The position numbers were made by a program, and so were the translations under genes. A model generated the notes under the pieces. The model saw only the letters and a list, made by a program, of their open reading frames with translations, made no database searches and was not told the origin of the DNA. Source: UBA2561 sp964577275 (GTDB taxonomy: Bacteria > Bacteroidota > Bacteroidia > Cytophagales > Thermoflexibacteraceae). From it: 64,000 nucleotides of DNA. The stretch spans positions 6,271 through 70,270 of the forward strand of contig CAZNYR010000005.1 of assembly GCA_964577275.1 (NCBI GenBank), given 5' to 3'. Positions 36,571 through 45,984 of the stretch are shown piece by piece (position 1 is the first letter of the stretch; every line of letters starts with the position of its first letter).

Positions 36571-37692
36571 ATGGCGATTTATATTCACATTCCATTTTGC
36601 AAACAAGCGTGTTATTATTGTGATTTTCATTTTAGCGTCAATACGTCTTATCGTGAACGCATGGTCAAGGCGATTTGTCAGGAATTAGAAATGCAAATGC
36701 ACTATTTTTCAGGCGATTACGTTTCGGATTCGATTTATTTTGGAGGTGGCACGCCTTCGATTTTGCCGATTTCCGACCTCGAAATCATCCTTGAAACCAT
36801 TTATAAATATTACAAAATTAGCGACAGGGCAGAAATTACATTGGAGGGTAATCCTGATGATTTGAATCTTGGAAAAATACAAAATTTGTATCAACTTGGA
36901 ATCAATCGTTTGAGCATCGGCATTCAGTCTTTTCAGGATGATTTTTTGCGTTTTATGAATCGGGCGCACTCCTCAAAAGAAGCCTTGCAAGTAGTCGAAA
37001 ATATCCGAAAAGTAGGCTTTGAAAATTTTACGATAGATTTAATTTATGGCATTCCAGCCCAACATCACAGGGCATGGAAAGCGGACTTGGCACAAACTCT
37101 GAAATTGTGTCCGCCTCATATTTCTGCGTATTGTCTGACGATTGAGCCAAAAACGGTTTTTGGTTATCAATTAGAAAAAGGGGTTTTTTCAGAGGCTTCT
37201 GATGAATTTTCGGCACGACAATTTGACTTTTTGGTTGAAAAATTAACCCAAAATCAATATGATGCTTACGAAATTTCAAATTTTGCCCAGCCTAATTTTT
37301 ATGCTCGGCACAATTCTAATTACTGGAAAAGAGGAATTTATTTGGGCATTGGGGCGGGCGCACATTCTTATGATGGTGCATCTCGACAATCTAATATTGC
37401 CAATAATCATCAGTATATGAAAGCGATTGAAGCGCATGAAATTCCTGCCGAAAAAGAAATCTTGACGCGCGAAAATCATATCAACGAATATCTCATGACG
37501 GGCTTACGAACCAAGTGGGGTTGTGATATTACTATCTTAGAAAAGTACAATTTTGATATTTTGAAAGAACGCCATCAGGAATTACAAAAATATATTCATC
37601 TGAATCAGCTCGAAATCACGGCGCAACACCTCAAACTAACTCAAAAAGGAAAGTTTCTTGCCGATGAAATTATGGCTAATTTATTTGTGTGA
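36571..37692 (+). CDS. hemW: HemW-like radical SAM protein
   Basis: This 373-residue protein belongs to the HemW branch of radical SAM proteins (formerly called oxygen-independent coproporphyrinogen oxidase-like), which act as heme chaperones. MAIYIHIPFCKQACYYCDFHF contains the CxxxCxxC iron-sulfur motif and starts at the ATG at 36571. YFGGGTPSIL, EITLEGNPDDLN and INRLSIGIQSF are the following barrel motifs. The C-terminal HemW domain includes NSNYWKRGIYLGIGAGAHSY and TGLRTKWGCD. The length is typical. The fourth cysteine common in true CPO enzymes (CNxCxFC type) is not present in this motif. Confidence 0.9.
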   Translation: MAIYIHIPFCKQACYYCDFHFSVNTSYRERMVKAICQELEMQMHYFSGDYVSDSIYFGGGTPSILPISDLEIILETIYKYYKISDRAEITLEGNPDDLNLGKIQNLYQLGINRLSIGIQSFQDDFLRFMNRAHSSKEALQVVENIRKVGFENFTIDLIYGIPAQHHRAWKADLAQTLKLCPPHISAYCLTIEPKTVFGYQLEKGVFSEASDEFSARQFDFLVEKLTQNQYDAYEISNFAQPNFYARHNSNYWKRGIYLGIGAGAHSYDGASRQSNIANNHQYMKAIEAHEIPAEKEILTRENHINEYLMTGLRTKWGCDITILEKYNFDILKERHQELQKYIHLNQLEITAQHLKLTQKGKFLADEIMANLFV

Positions 37693-37845
37693 TTTAATAA
37701 ATCATTACAAATTAAAACATTCTATCTGTTTGATAATCAGATAAATATGAACAAATGTAATTTATCATTCATTTTGTTTGGACATTTCATCACAAAGCTA
37801 AAATGAAGCATTTTTCAGTCGCATTTCTGAAGTTAAAAATTTTGC

Positions 37846-37853
37846 TACCTTTG
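37846..37853 (+). promoter_or_regulatory. -7 promoter box upstream of the SulP gene (TACCTTTG)
   Basis: TACCTTTG is an exact TAnnTTTG box. Transcription starting just after it would give a leader of about 170 nt before the SulP ATG at 38032, long enough to hold a short ORF or a regulatory RNA. Confidence 0.55.
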
Positions 37854-37875
37854 CGCCTTCAAAAAAATAACAAGC

Positions 37876-37923
37876 ATGAAAGTAATGTCGAATTGCCTTT
37901 TTGTAGCGGTTACTCCGCCCTGA
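37876..37923 (+). CDS. Possible 15-residue leader ORF upstream of SulP
   Basis: ATG at 37876 opens a 15-codon frame (MKVMSNCLFVAVTPP) that stops with TGA at 37921. It lies directly after an exact promoter box, and about 110 nt before the SulP start. It contains two Met and one Cys. Its position recalls a translated leader, but at this length it may be chance. There is no supporting paralogue in the window. Confidence 0.25.
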   Translation: MKVMSNCLFVAVTPP

Positions 37924-38031
37924 ATTTCCCTGTATTATCCTCCATTAAATTATTTATATAATTATTTAAATTATCAATTTTACTAAAAAATCAAATTACT
38001 CAAGTGGGCATCCATTTGTCATAAAATTACT

Positions 38032-39573
38032 ATGAAAAAATATTTAAACTTATTTGACTTCAAACAAAAAGTAGATTACAAAACGGAAGTACTTTCTGGG
38101 CTTACGGTCGCCTTAGCCCTTATTCCTGAGGCAGTTGCGTTTGCTCTGATAGCAGGTTTATCGCCCTTGACTGGGCTTTACGCCGCATTTGTAATGGGAT
38201 TGGTTACTGCCATTTTGGGCGGTCGTCCTGGTATGATTTCTGGGGCTACGGGCGCAGTGGCAGTCGTTATTGTGGCTTTGGCGATTTCTCATGGAACCGA
38301 ATATGTATTCGCCACTGTGGTTTTGGCGGGACTCATTCAAGTGTTGGCGGGTGCTTTCCGATTGGGGAAATTGATGCGCTTGGTGCCACATCCTGTCATC
38401 TTCGGATTCGTGAATGGGCTGGCAATTATTATTTTTATGTCGCAGCTCGACCAATTCAAGGATACATCTGGAAATTGGCTAAGTGGTCAGCCTTTGTATA
38501 TGGTGCTTGGATTAGTTTTATTAACAATGTTTATTATTTGGCAATTANNNNNNNNNNTACCAAAACTTACGAAAGCGGTGCCTGCTTCGCTGGTGGCTAT
38601 TTTGGCAGTTTTCGGTATTGTGATAGGATTTGAAATTGACACCAAAACGGTAGGGGATATTGCCTCAATTCAGGGCGGTTTTCCGCCTTTTCATATTCCG
38701 AATATTCCTTTAACCCTCGAAACATTTGTGCTTATATTTCCGTATGCGGCGATTATGGCTGGGGTAGGTTTGATTGAGAGTTTATTAACCTTAAATATTA
38801 TTGATGAAATTACCGAAACGCGCGGCAGAGGAAACAAAGAAGCCGTAGCGCAAGGCATTGCCAATATTTTATCGGGCATTTTTTCTGGTATGGGCGGATG
38901 TGCGATGTTGGGACAAAGCCTGATTAATGTTTCTAACGGCGCACGGGCAAGACTTTCTGGCATCGTAGCGGCGGTGGCTTTGTTATTATTTGTGATGTTT
39001 GGGGCAGAACTCATCGAAAAATTACCGATGGCAGCACTGACGGGACTGATGATAATGGTCGCTGTCGGAACTTTTGAATGGGCGAGTTTAAGAACTTTTA
39101 ATAAAATGCCTAAATCGGATATTTTTGTGATGATAGTCGTAACATTGGTTACGGTAGTTTTGCATAATTTGGCATTAGCCGTGATTGTGGGCGTAATTAT
39201 ATCGGCGTTGGTTTTCGCTTGGGATAACGCAAAACGTATTCGGGCAAGAAAATCGATTGATGCGGAGGGCATTAAACATTACGAGATTTATGGTCCCTTA
39301 TTTTTCGGTTCGGTAACGGCTTTTAACGAAAAATTTGATGTGCTCAACGACCCCACAGAAGTTATCATTGACTTCAAAGAAAGCCGAGTTGTTGATATGT
39401 CAGCGATTGAAGCCCTGAATAAAATTACGGAACGATATTCAAAAATAGGAAAAAAGGTACATCTGCGACATTTGAGTCCTGATTGTCAAAAATTGCTCAA
39501 AAATGCCGATAAAATCATTGATGTCAATGTATTGGAAGACCCAAGTTATAAACTGGTGGTCGATAATGTCTAA
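38032..39573 (+). CDS. SulP family anion transporter with STAS domain
   Basis: This roughly 513-residue protein is a SulP/SLC26-type inorganic anion transporter. The membrane domain starts with KTEVLSGLTVALALIPEAVAFALIAGLSPLTGLYAAFV, the family's signature region, and has 10 or more hydrophobic helices. The C-terminal STAS domain starts near residue 415 and includes VIIDFKESRVVDMSAIEAL. The substrate may be sulfate, bicarbonate or another anion; sequence alone does not tell. Ten N at 38548-38557 lie in a membrane helix. The reading frame is continuous across the N, so the gap length may be close to true. The gene is preceded by a long leader and a promoter box. Confidence 0.88.
   Translation: MKKYLNLFDFKQKVDYKTEVLSGLTVALALIPEAVAFALIAGLSPLTGLYAAFVMGLVTAILGGRPGMISGATGAVAVVIVALAISHGTEYVFATVVLAGLIQVLAGAFRLGKLMRLVPHPVIFGFVNGLAIIIFMSQLDQFKDTSGNWLSGQPLYMVLGLVLLTMFIIWQLXXXXPKLTKAVPASLVAILAVFGIVIGFEIDTKTVGDIASIQGGFPPFHIPNIPLTLETFVLIFPYAAIMAGVGLIESLLTLNIIDEITETRGRGNKEAVAQGIANILSGIFSGMGGCAMLGQSLINVSNGARARLSGIVAAVALLLFVMFGAELIEKLPMAALTGLMIMVAVGTFEWASLRTFNKMPKSDIFVMIVVTLVTVVLHNLALAVIVGVIISALVFAWDNAKRIRARKSIDAEGIKHYEIYGPLFFGSVTAFNEKFDVLNDPTEVIIDFKESRVVDMSAIEALNKITERYSKIGKKVHLRHLSPDCQKLLKNADKIIDVNVLEDPSYKLVVDNV
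38548..38557. other. Assembly gap (10 N) inside the SulP gene
   Basis: Ten unresolved bases in a hydrophobic stretch between IIWQL and PKLTK. The coding frame is preserved on both sides. Confidence 0.95.
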
Positions 39574-39603
39574 AGTTTGATTTAAAACATCAATTCTGAT
39601 TGG

Positions 39604-39668
39604 TCATTTTGAACGTGTGAAAAATCCATCAAAAAGATATTTTGCATCGTTCAAAATGATTTTTTTTG
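39604..39668 (+). terminator. Terminator-like long hairpin after SulP
   Basis: TCATTTTGAACG at 39604-39615 pairs exactly with CGTTCAAAATGA at 39648-39659, followed by eight T. The loop is long (32 nt). It lies about 30 bp past the SulP stop. From there to 39974 I see no gene. Confidence 0.65.
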
Positions 39669-39974
39669 CAAAATAGTAATGACCAAATGTTAAAAAAATT
39701 TTCGGAAATAAATTTTGTTTTTTGGGAAAATTTGAGGGTAAGTTGTTGATTTTTACGTTTTTTTGGTCAAAAAATGAGGCATGATGACTATCAAAAATTT
39801 ACGATACTGGAGATGCCACTTTAAGTTGATTAACTTTAAATTACTGACGGCATCATATTTCATGAAATTGTCCTTTTTGGAGATTTTATAGCACAATTTT
39901 TTGTTGTTATTAATTTTTGCTTAAATTGCCTATTCGTAAATTTTGATAAACAACATTAAAAACTATTTTTGACA

Positions 39975-42311
39975 ATGAAAAACTTTACGTTTTGGAGTTT
40001 ATTTTTGAGTGGGCTGTTGCTTTCTGGAATGTTATCGGCACAAACCGAAAATGTGAATAAATCACGATTTAAGCAATTAGACGAAGTTTTACCCACACCC
40101 AATACCTACCGCACAGGCTCTGGCGCACCCGGACACGAATACTGGCAACAAAAGGCTGATTACGAAATTGAAGCCGAAATTAATGATGAAACCCAACGTC
40201 TTACGGGTTCGGAAAAAATTACTTATACTAATAATTCGCCCGATGTACTGAAATATCTTTGGCTACAATTAGACCAAAATATGCGCGCAAAAGATTCGGA
40301 TACGTACAAAATTTCGACCGAGGGCGTGCGTAAAAAATATACGATGGAAGCCATACAAAACGTACTGGGCTATCCAGCGTATGACGGCGGACATAAAATA
40401 CAGCGTGTCCAGGATAAAGACGGTAAAGATTTGCCTTATACCATCAACAAAACGATGATGCGTGTCGATTTGCCTACACCTCTAAAAACAGGCGAATCGT
40501 TTGAATTTCAGGTCGAATGGTACTATAATATCAATGACCGTGATTTGATGGGCGGTCGAGGTGGTTACAATCTCTTCAAAGAAGACGGAAATTATGTTTA
40601 TACGATTACGCAATGGTTTCCACGCATGGCAGTTTATGATGACGTAAATGGTTGGCAACATAAACAATTTTTGGGACGAGGCGAATTTGCCTTGCCTTTT
40701 GGCGATTACAAAGTAAAAATTACTGTCCCCGCTGACCATATTGTCGCTTCGACAGGAACACTACAAAATCCCGAAGAAGTTTTGACCGAAGCTCAACAAA
40801 AACTTTATGAAGAAGCCAAAACTGCCTCAAAACCAGTCGTTATTGTTTCGCAAAAGGAAGCTGAAAAGAAAGAAAAAACCAAAGCGAAAGACAAAAAAAC
40901 GTGGGTTTATCATGCCGAAAATGTGCGGGATTTTGCCTTCGGAAGTTCACGAAAATTTATTTGGGATGCCATGGGCGTAAAACTTGATGGCAAAGACGAA
41001 CCCATTATGGCGATGTCCTATTATCCCAAAGAAGCCAATCCGCTTTGGGGCAAATATTCGACCGAAGTGGTGGCGCATACGCTCCGAGTTTATTCCAAAT
41101 ATACGATTGCGTATCCGTATCCTGTGGCGATTTCTGTCGAAGGAAATAACGGCATGGAATACCCCATGATTTGCTTCAATTTTGGTCGTCCGAATGCCGA
41201 TGGCACCTATTCCGAACACACCCGAAATGGCATGATTGGCGTAATTATTCACGAAGTAGGGCATAATTTTTTTCCCATGATTATCAATTCGGACGAACGG
41301 CAATGGACTTGGATGGACGAAGGTTTGAATAGTTTTGTCCAATATTTGACAGAACAAGAATGGGAACGAAATTTCCCTTCTCGCAGAGGTGCTGCCCATA
41401 AAATCGTGCCGTATATGGCGGGTAATAAGCAATTTATAACTCCAATTATGACTAATTCGGAATCTATTATTCAGTTTGGTGAGAATGCCTACGGAAAACC
41501 CGCCACCGCCCTAAATATCCTGCGAGAAACCGTCATGGGACGTGAATTATTTGACCATGCTTTCAAAGAATATTCCGTGCGATGGGCATTCAAACATCCC
41601 AAACCTGCGGACTTTTTCCGAACCATGGAAGATGCCTCTGGCGTAGATTTGGATTGGTTCTGGAGAGGTTGGTTTTATACCACTGACCACACCGATATTG
41701 CCCTAAAAGGCGTGAAAATGGTCGAAATTGATACCAAAAACCCAGACCTCGAAAAGACAAAAGACAAAAAACGCCGTGATGATGCCGATACCGATATCGC
41801 CCAAACTCGGAACGAAAAATTAATCCCCAAAACCGTTACCGAAAGCCGTTCGGAATTGCGTGATTTTTATACCACCTATGACCAACTCGATGTAACGCCA
41901 GAAGACCGAGAGGCTTACCAAAATTATTTGCAAACTATCGGCAAGCCAGAAAAAGACTTCATCAAAACAGGCACATATTTTTATGAATTAGCCCTTGAAA
42001 ATATCGGCGGTTTGGTCATGCCTATTATTCTAAAAATTACATATACTGACGGTTCGGAAGAGGTAAAACGATTCCCCGCCGAAATTTGGCGATTTGGTGA
42101 TGACATCAAAAAAATCATTCCCACAACCAAAGAAGTAACACAATTTGAAATCGACCCATTTCTCGAAACGGCTGATACTGAGCGAAATAACAATTATTTC
42201 CCCACAAAAGTTACGCCTTCCAAATTTGAAATTTTTAAACAAAGAGAATTGCCAAGAGGCAGCACGGGCGAATCCAATCCGATGCAAAAAGCACAAAAAC
42301 GCAAGAAATAA
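39975..42311 (+). CDS. M1 family secreted zinc metallopeptidase
   Basis: This 778-residue protein is an M1 (gluzincin) aminopeptidase-like enzyme with a signal peptide (residues 1-23). The N-terminal beta domain leads to NGMEYPMI, the equivalent of the GAMEN exopeptidase motif. The zinc site HEVGH occupies residues 426-430, and the third ligand Glu449 lies in MDEGLNSF, giving the family's HExxH-x18-E spacing. The C-terminal region is rich in charged residues (DLEKTKDKKRRDD) and ends in a basic tail. The start at ATG 39975 follows a TTG two codons earlier. It is probably periplasmic or secreted and may trim peptides for uptake. A hairpin terminator follows. Confidence 0.9.
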   Translation: MKNFTFWSLFLSGLLLSGMLSAQTENVNKSRFKQLDEVLPTPNTYRTGSGAPGHEYWQQKADYEIEAEINDETQRLTGSEKITYTNNSPDVLKYLWLQLDQNMRAKDSDTYKISTEGVRKKYTMEAIQNVLGYPAYDGGHKIQRVQDKDGKDLPYTINKTMMRVDLPTPLKTGESFEFQVEWYYNINDRDLMGGRGGYNLFKEDGNYVYTITQWFPRMAVYDDVNGWQHKQFLGRGEFALPFGDYKVKITVPADHIVASTGTLQNPEEVLTEAQQKLYEEAKTASKPVVIVSQKEAEKKEKTKAKDKKTWVYHAENVRDFAFGSSRKFIWDAMGVKLDGKDEPIMAMSYYPKEANPLWGKYSTEVVAHTLRVYSKYTIAYPYPVAISVEGNNGMEYPMICFNFGRPNADGTYSEHTRNGMIGVIIHEVGHNFFPMIINSDERQWTWMDEGLNSFVQYLTEQEWERNFPSRRGAAHKIVPYMAGNKQFITPIMTNSESIIQFGENAYGKPATALNILRETVMGRELFDHAFKEYSVRWAFKHPKPADFFRTMEDASGVDLDWFWRGWFYTTDHTDIALKGVKMVEIDTKNPDLEKTKDKKRRDDADTDIAQTRNEKLIPKTVTESRSELRDFYTTYDQLDVTPEDREAYQNYLQTIGKPEKDFIKTGTYFYELALENIGGLVMPIILKITYTDGSEEVKRFPAEIWRFGDDIKKIIPTTKEVTQFEIDPFLETADTERNNNYFPTKVTPSKFEIFKQRELPRGSTGESNPMQKAQKRKK

Positions 42312-42342
42312 TATTGCTTATTTTTTGACACATGAATTTCCT

Positions 42343-42390
42343 AAAAATTACCCTTGATATGTCTTAAAAACTATCAGGGTAATTTTTTTT
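42343..42390 (+). terminator. Terminator after the M1 peptidase gene
   Basis: AAATTACCC/TGATA on the left pairs with TATCA/GGGTAATTT on the right with one bulged base, followed by eight T. It lies just past the stop at 42311. Confidence 0.75.
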
Positions 42391-42468
42391 GTACTTACCT
42401 ATTTGATAACAAATTTATCGCTTCAAGAATGCAAAATAGATTCTCGAAAAGGAGCGAACTTGCATTTT

Positions 42469-44670
42469 TTAAGAAATTTTAGCTCCAATGACCAAAATAT
42501 CATCAATTTGGCGATATTCTTGCCCGGGAGCTGGACTCATCCAATTCAATATCGTTTTTTCGAGATGTTTTTTTTGCGCTTTGGCTGGCAATTCGTGAAT
42601 TTGATATAGCATTTCATAAAACTGTTTTCGCATAAATTTTCGCCCTTCCGCACCGCCAAATTGGTCTTGAAAACCATCCGAAAAAATATAAAACGTGGTG
42701 GGTTTGCCTAACGGAACGATATGTTTGGTAAATAATCGTTTTTCCTCTTGTTGCTTGCCTCCGATAGGATGCTTATCCCCTTTAATGATGTGCATTTGAT
42801 GATTTTGAATATAAACCAATGGGTTTTTTGCGCCCGCAAATTCGAGGCGAGGCATCTCCGCATTCGGAGCCGAGTTTCGTGCCGTTTGATAAATCACACA
42901 CAAAGAAATATCCATGCCATCTCGATTTTCGGTTTCTTCCTGTCGAAGCATCGCACGCACGCCTAAGTGTAAGGCATTCAGGATTTTATCGGCTTCGCTG
43001 ATACCTTTTAGAATGACAATTTCATGCAAAATATCATTCCCAATCATGCTCAAAAAGGCTCCAGGCACGCCATGTCCCGTACAATCCACCGCCGCCAAAA
43101 TCGTTCGATTCGCTTGAGAAACCGCCCAATAAAAATCACCCGAAACCACATCACGAGGCTGAAATAAAATAAAATGTTCGGGCAATGTTTTCTGAATTTT
43201 GGCGACTGATGGAAAAATCGAAGTCTGAATATGCCGTGCATAATTAATGCTATCGGTCATGCGTTTATTCGATTTTTTGAGCAATTCAAACGCTGTTTCG
43301 AGTTCGTTTCCTTTGGCTTGCAAGGCATCGCGTTGCATCTGGATTTCCTCCTGCCGTTGTTTGAGCATTTCATTGTCTTTGGTGCGTTGTTTATTTGCCC
43401 GAAAAAACATGAACGTCAGTCCCGTAACCAATACTAACACCATGATAATCAATAAATTCACTACGGTTTGTTTTTTGATAGTCGCTTCGTGTGCCTCGTT
43501 ATTTTCGGTCAGGCGTTCAATTTCAGCTTGCTTTTTTTCCAGATTATGCGAGGCGTGTACTTTTGCCAGATTGAGTGCATTTCTTCGGCGAATCAATGAA
43601 TCTCTTACATTAGAAAAAATAACATGAAATTGATAGGCTTTTTGGAAATCTTTTCGTTTGACATAAAGTTCGGATAAGCCTTTGTAAGTGTTTTCGAGAA
43701 TGTCCAAATTTTTGATTTTTCGAGAAATAACCAATGCACTATCATAATATTTTTCGGCTAAGCGATAGTTTCCTGAAGCAGTCTGGATTTCGCCGATATG
43801 ATTCAAGACCTCCGCCACATTTGCCCAATCGCCCGTTCGGATACTCAAATTTAAATCCATTTCCATGTATCGAGAAGCAATACTCAGATTGCCTTGTTCT
43901 TGATAAATTTTACCAATTTCGCCCGTTATCAAAGCCGTTTTGCTTGTATTTTTTGATTTTTGAGCCAAACGTAGTCCTAAATTAAGGTGTCGAAAGGCGA
44001 CATCATATTTTTTTAATTTTCGATAAGCAATGCCCGCATTCAGATATAGAGAAATAAAAATAGGATTTTGGATTTTATTTTGGGCTTCATCTTGGGCAAT
44101 TTTCAGTGCTTCTTCATAATAAAAAACAGCCTTGTCAAAATCTTTTTCCTCAAAATATAAATGCCCCACTTGACCGTATAATTGAGCGGCTTCCTGTGTC
44201 AATTCAATTTTTCGAAATAACTCTGCGGCACTAAAATTATATTCGATTGATAATGTAATATTTCCCTGTTTTGAATATATTTCAGCCAAAAAAGCAATCG
44301 TTTTAGACATTTCATACGTCAAATTATTTTTATCAGCAAATTGCAAGGCATGAAACGCCAAATCTAATCCTTCAGAAAAATTATTCTCCTGCAAATGGAG
44401 TTGCGCTACATTCCGATAAGCATGAGGCGTAGCATCCAAAAAGGACAAAGATTGGGTAATTGCTAAGGCTTGCGCCCCGATAACAAATGCGTTTTGGGAG
44501 GGTAATTGGTCTTGAATTTGTGCAATTTGGTCTAAAATCAAGGCATAATTCGTCTGTTCGGCATTTTCGAGTGCCGCCAAAAGGCTATCGGTCTGCCCCG
44601 TATTTTGGGCGTGGATAGTCCCCGAAAAAAGAACTAAAATACTGATTATGAGTTGGTATAGTTGTTTCAT
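42469..44670 (-). CDS. TPR sensor protein with SpoIIE-type phosphatase
   Basis: This 733-residue membrane protein begins with a signal peptide (MKQLYQLIISILVLFSGTIHAQ, ATG at 44670). About eight tetratricopeptide repeats occupy residues 60-370, for example AAQLYGQVGHLYFEEKDFDKAVFYYEEAL. A membrane helix (VVNLLIIMVLVLVTGLTFMFF) near residue 405 is followed by a coiled coil and the cytoplasmic phosphatase (about 485-733), with SGDFYWAV, DCTGHGVPGAFLSMIGND and FYIFSDGFQDQF. This is the common Bacteroidota layout in which a periplasmic TPR sensor controls a PP2C phosphatase. The target is unknown, as no STAS gene is adjacent. It converges with the M1 peptidase gene. Confidence 0.88.
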   Translation of the reverse strand: MKQLYQLIISILVLFSGTIHAQNTGQTDSLLAALENAEQTNYALILDQIAQIQDQLPSQNAFVIGAQALAITQSLSFLDATPHAYRNVAQLHLQENNFSEGLDLAFHALQFADKNNLTYEMSKTIAFLAEIYSKQGNITLSIEYNFSAAELFRKIELTQEAAQLYGQVGHLYFEEKDFDKAVFYYEEALKIAQDEAQNKIQNPIFISLYLNAGIAYRKLKKYDVAFRHLNLGLRLAQKSKNTSKTALITGEIGKIYQEQGNLSIASRYMEMDLNLSIRTGDWANVAEVLNHIGEIQTASGNYRLAEKYYDSALVISRKIKNLDILENTYKGLSELYVKRKDFQKAYQFHVIFSNVRDSLIRRRNALNLAKVHASHNLEKKQAEIERLTENNEAHEATIKKQTVVNLLIIMVLVLVTGLTFMFFRANKQRTKDNEMLKQRQEEIQMQRDALQAKGNELETAFELLKKSNKRMTDSINYARHIQTSIFPSVAKIQKTLPEHFILFQPRDVVSGDFYWAVSQANRTILAAVDCTGHGVPGAFLSMIGNDILHEIVILKGISEADKILNALHLGVRAMLRQEETENRDGMDISLCVIYQTARNSAPNAEMPRLEFAGAKNPLVYIQNHQMHIIKGDKHPIGGKQQEEKRLFTKHIVPLGKPTTFYIFSDGFQDQFGGAEGRKFMRKQFYEMLYQIHELPAKAQKKHLEKTILNWMSPAPGQEYRQIDDILVIGAKIS

Positions 44671-44964
44671 GAACTTGGAAATTATCAACCGTTCCTTTTT
44701 ATACAAACAAAAATGATGTCAAGATTGAATGAATTGCGGCAGAATGAAGAAAAAAGTAAAATTTTAGGCATAAAATAATGAAATGCGTGTAAGTTTACCT
44801 AAATTTTTGCATCTTGTTTGCACAAATCGTAACGCCCAAATCGGATAGGCAAATTTTTGATATTCGGAATACTGACCTTATCATCTGAATTCCAAAAGTA
44901 CTATCAGCAACCATCAGGGCGTTGTAATTTAGGAATCAAAACTAAAAAATGAAGACCGAACTAT

Positions 44965-45960
44965 ATGGATGTACTTTTTCAATATTTCAAGACATTTATT
45001 GGGTATTTGGCATACGGGGCATTGGCATTTACAGTGGTCAATGTCTATCTGACACTCAATAAGTTATGGCGCAGGAAACATCACCGAGAGGTGGCGGAAA
45101 GTGTTTCGTTGGGTGGGCGTTTTGTCGCAATTTTGTCAGGACTTATTTTTATGCTCGAATTTGTTTTGCGGGCAAAATGGCAAAATCTCCTGAATATGAG
45201 CATTCTTATTTTTTCGGAGGTCGTTCAGATTTTGATTGGCGCAGGGGTCTGGGTCATGCGCGAAGACAAACAAAGTTTATTTCAACTCATCAAACAATCC
45301 CTCAAACTTGAACGCCGTGAGTCAGGTGATTTGGCTCGTTTACTTTTTTTTCCTTCTCATGCCGATAAAATTATTGATATTTTGGTGCAAGTTTCTATGA
45401 TTGATGAGGTTATCGAACCGCGTGAAAAAAAGTTTATTTTGGCATTTGCCGAGCAATGGCACATTCCCGTAAATTGGAAAGATGTCGAAACACGGCTCAT
45501 TGAAGGCGGTACCACCTACACCAAATTGAGAAAAGACGTGCGCTCTTATTTAGACTCCTCACCCCCACCCGAACAGGCTTCGCAACTCAAGGAACTCATC
45601 CGAGTTTTGATAGAAATTGATGAGGAAGTAACTGAACAAGAGGAACTTATACTTGATGAACTCACAGGACTCATCAAGGGATATGTCGAGAAAGGTGGCG
45701 CAAAAAATGAATTTAATGTCGTTTTAATTCCACAAAGCGAAACCCAACGGCATTATATCGAAACCCAAGTAGCGGACGCAGGACAAAAAAATAGCTTGGC
45801 AGGCGGAGATGTATATTTGGTCGGTCCTTTTTATTCGCTCAAATATGCCGAATTGATTTCCGAAAAATATCGCCAACAAAACCTGCTGAGTATGCCTGTC
45901 AAAGGCAATCTTCGCACGGGAACTTATCAGTTTTTTGAAGGAAATTTAGATGCGGTTTAG
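44965..45960 (+). CDS. TerB-like membrane protein with C-terminal SPOR-like segment (paralogue 1)
   Basis: This 331-residue protein has two to three membrane helices in the first 95 residues, then a helical TerB/tellurite-resistance-like domain. DILVQVSMIDEVIEPREKKFILAFAEQW and LIRVLIEIDEEVTEQEELILDELTGLI are the paired acidic D-E blocks typical of TerB repeats. The C-terminal 80 residues include VYLVGPFYSLKYAELISEKYRQ, which looks like half of an SPOR domain (peptidoglycan-binding), though this is weak. The next gene, 24 bp downstream, is a paralogue with the same order. The pair may form a hetero-oligomer. The function is unknown. Confidence 0.65.
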   Translation: MDVLFQYFKTFIGYLAYGALAFTVVNVYLTLNKLWRRKHHREVAESVSLGGRFVAILSGLIFMLEFVLRAKWQNLLNMSILIFSEVVQILIGAGVWVMREDKQSLFQLIKQSLKLERRESGDLARLLFFPSHADKIIDILVQVSMIDEVIEPREKKFILAFAEQWHIPVNWKDVETRLIEGGTTYTKLRKDVRSYLDSSPPPEQASQLKELIRVLIEIDEEVTEQEELILDELTGLIKGYVEKGGAKNEFNVVLIPQSETQRHYIETQVADAGQKNSLAGGDVYLVGPFYSLKYAELISEKYRQQNLLSMPVKGNLRTGTYQFFEGNLDAV

Positions 45961-45984
45961 CACAAAAATTACGACAAAAAAAGC

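Noticed and set aside
38691..39272. 193-codon minus-strand ORF opposite SulP
   Set aside because: It mirrors the SulP membrane segments on the other strand, and its low-complexity hydrophobic composition is that of an antisense shadow.
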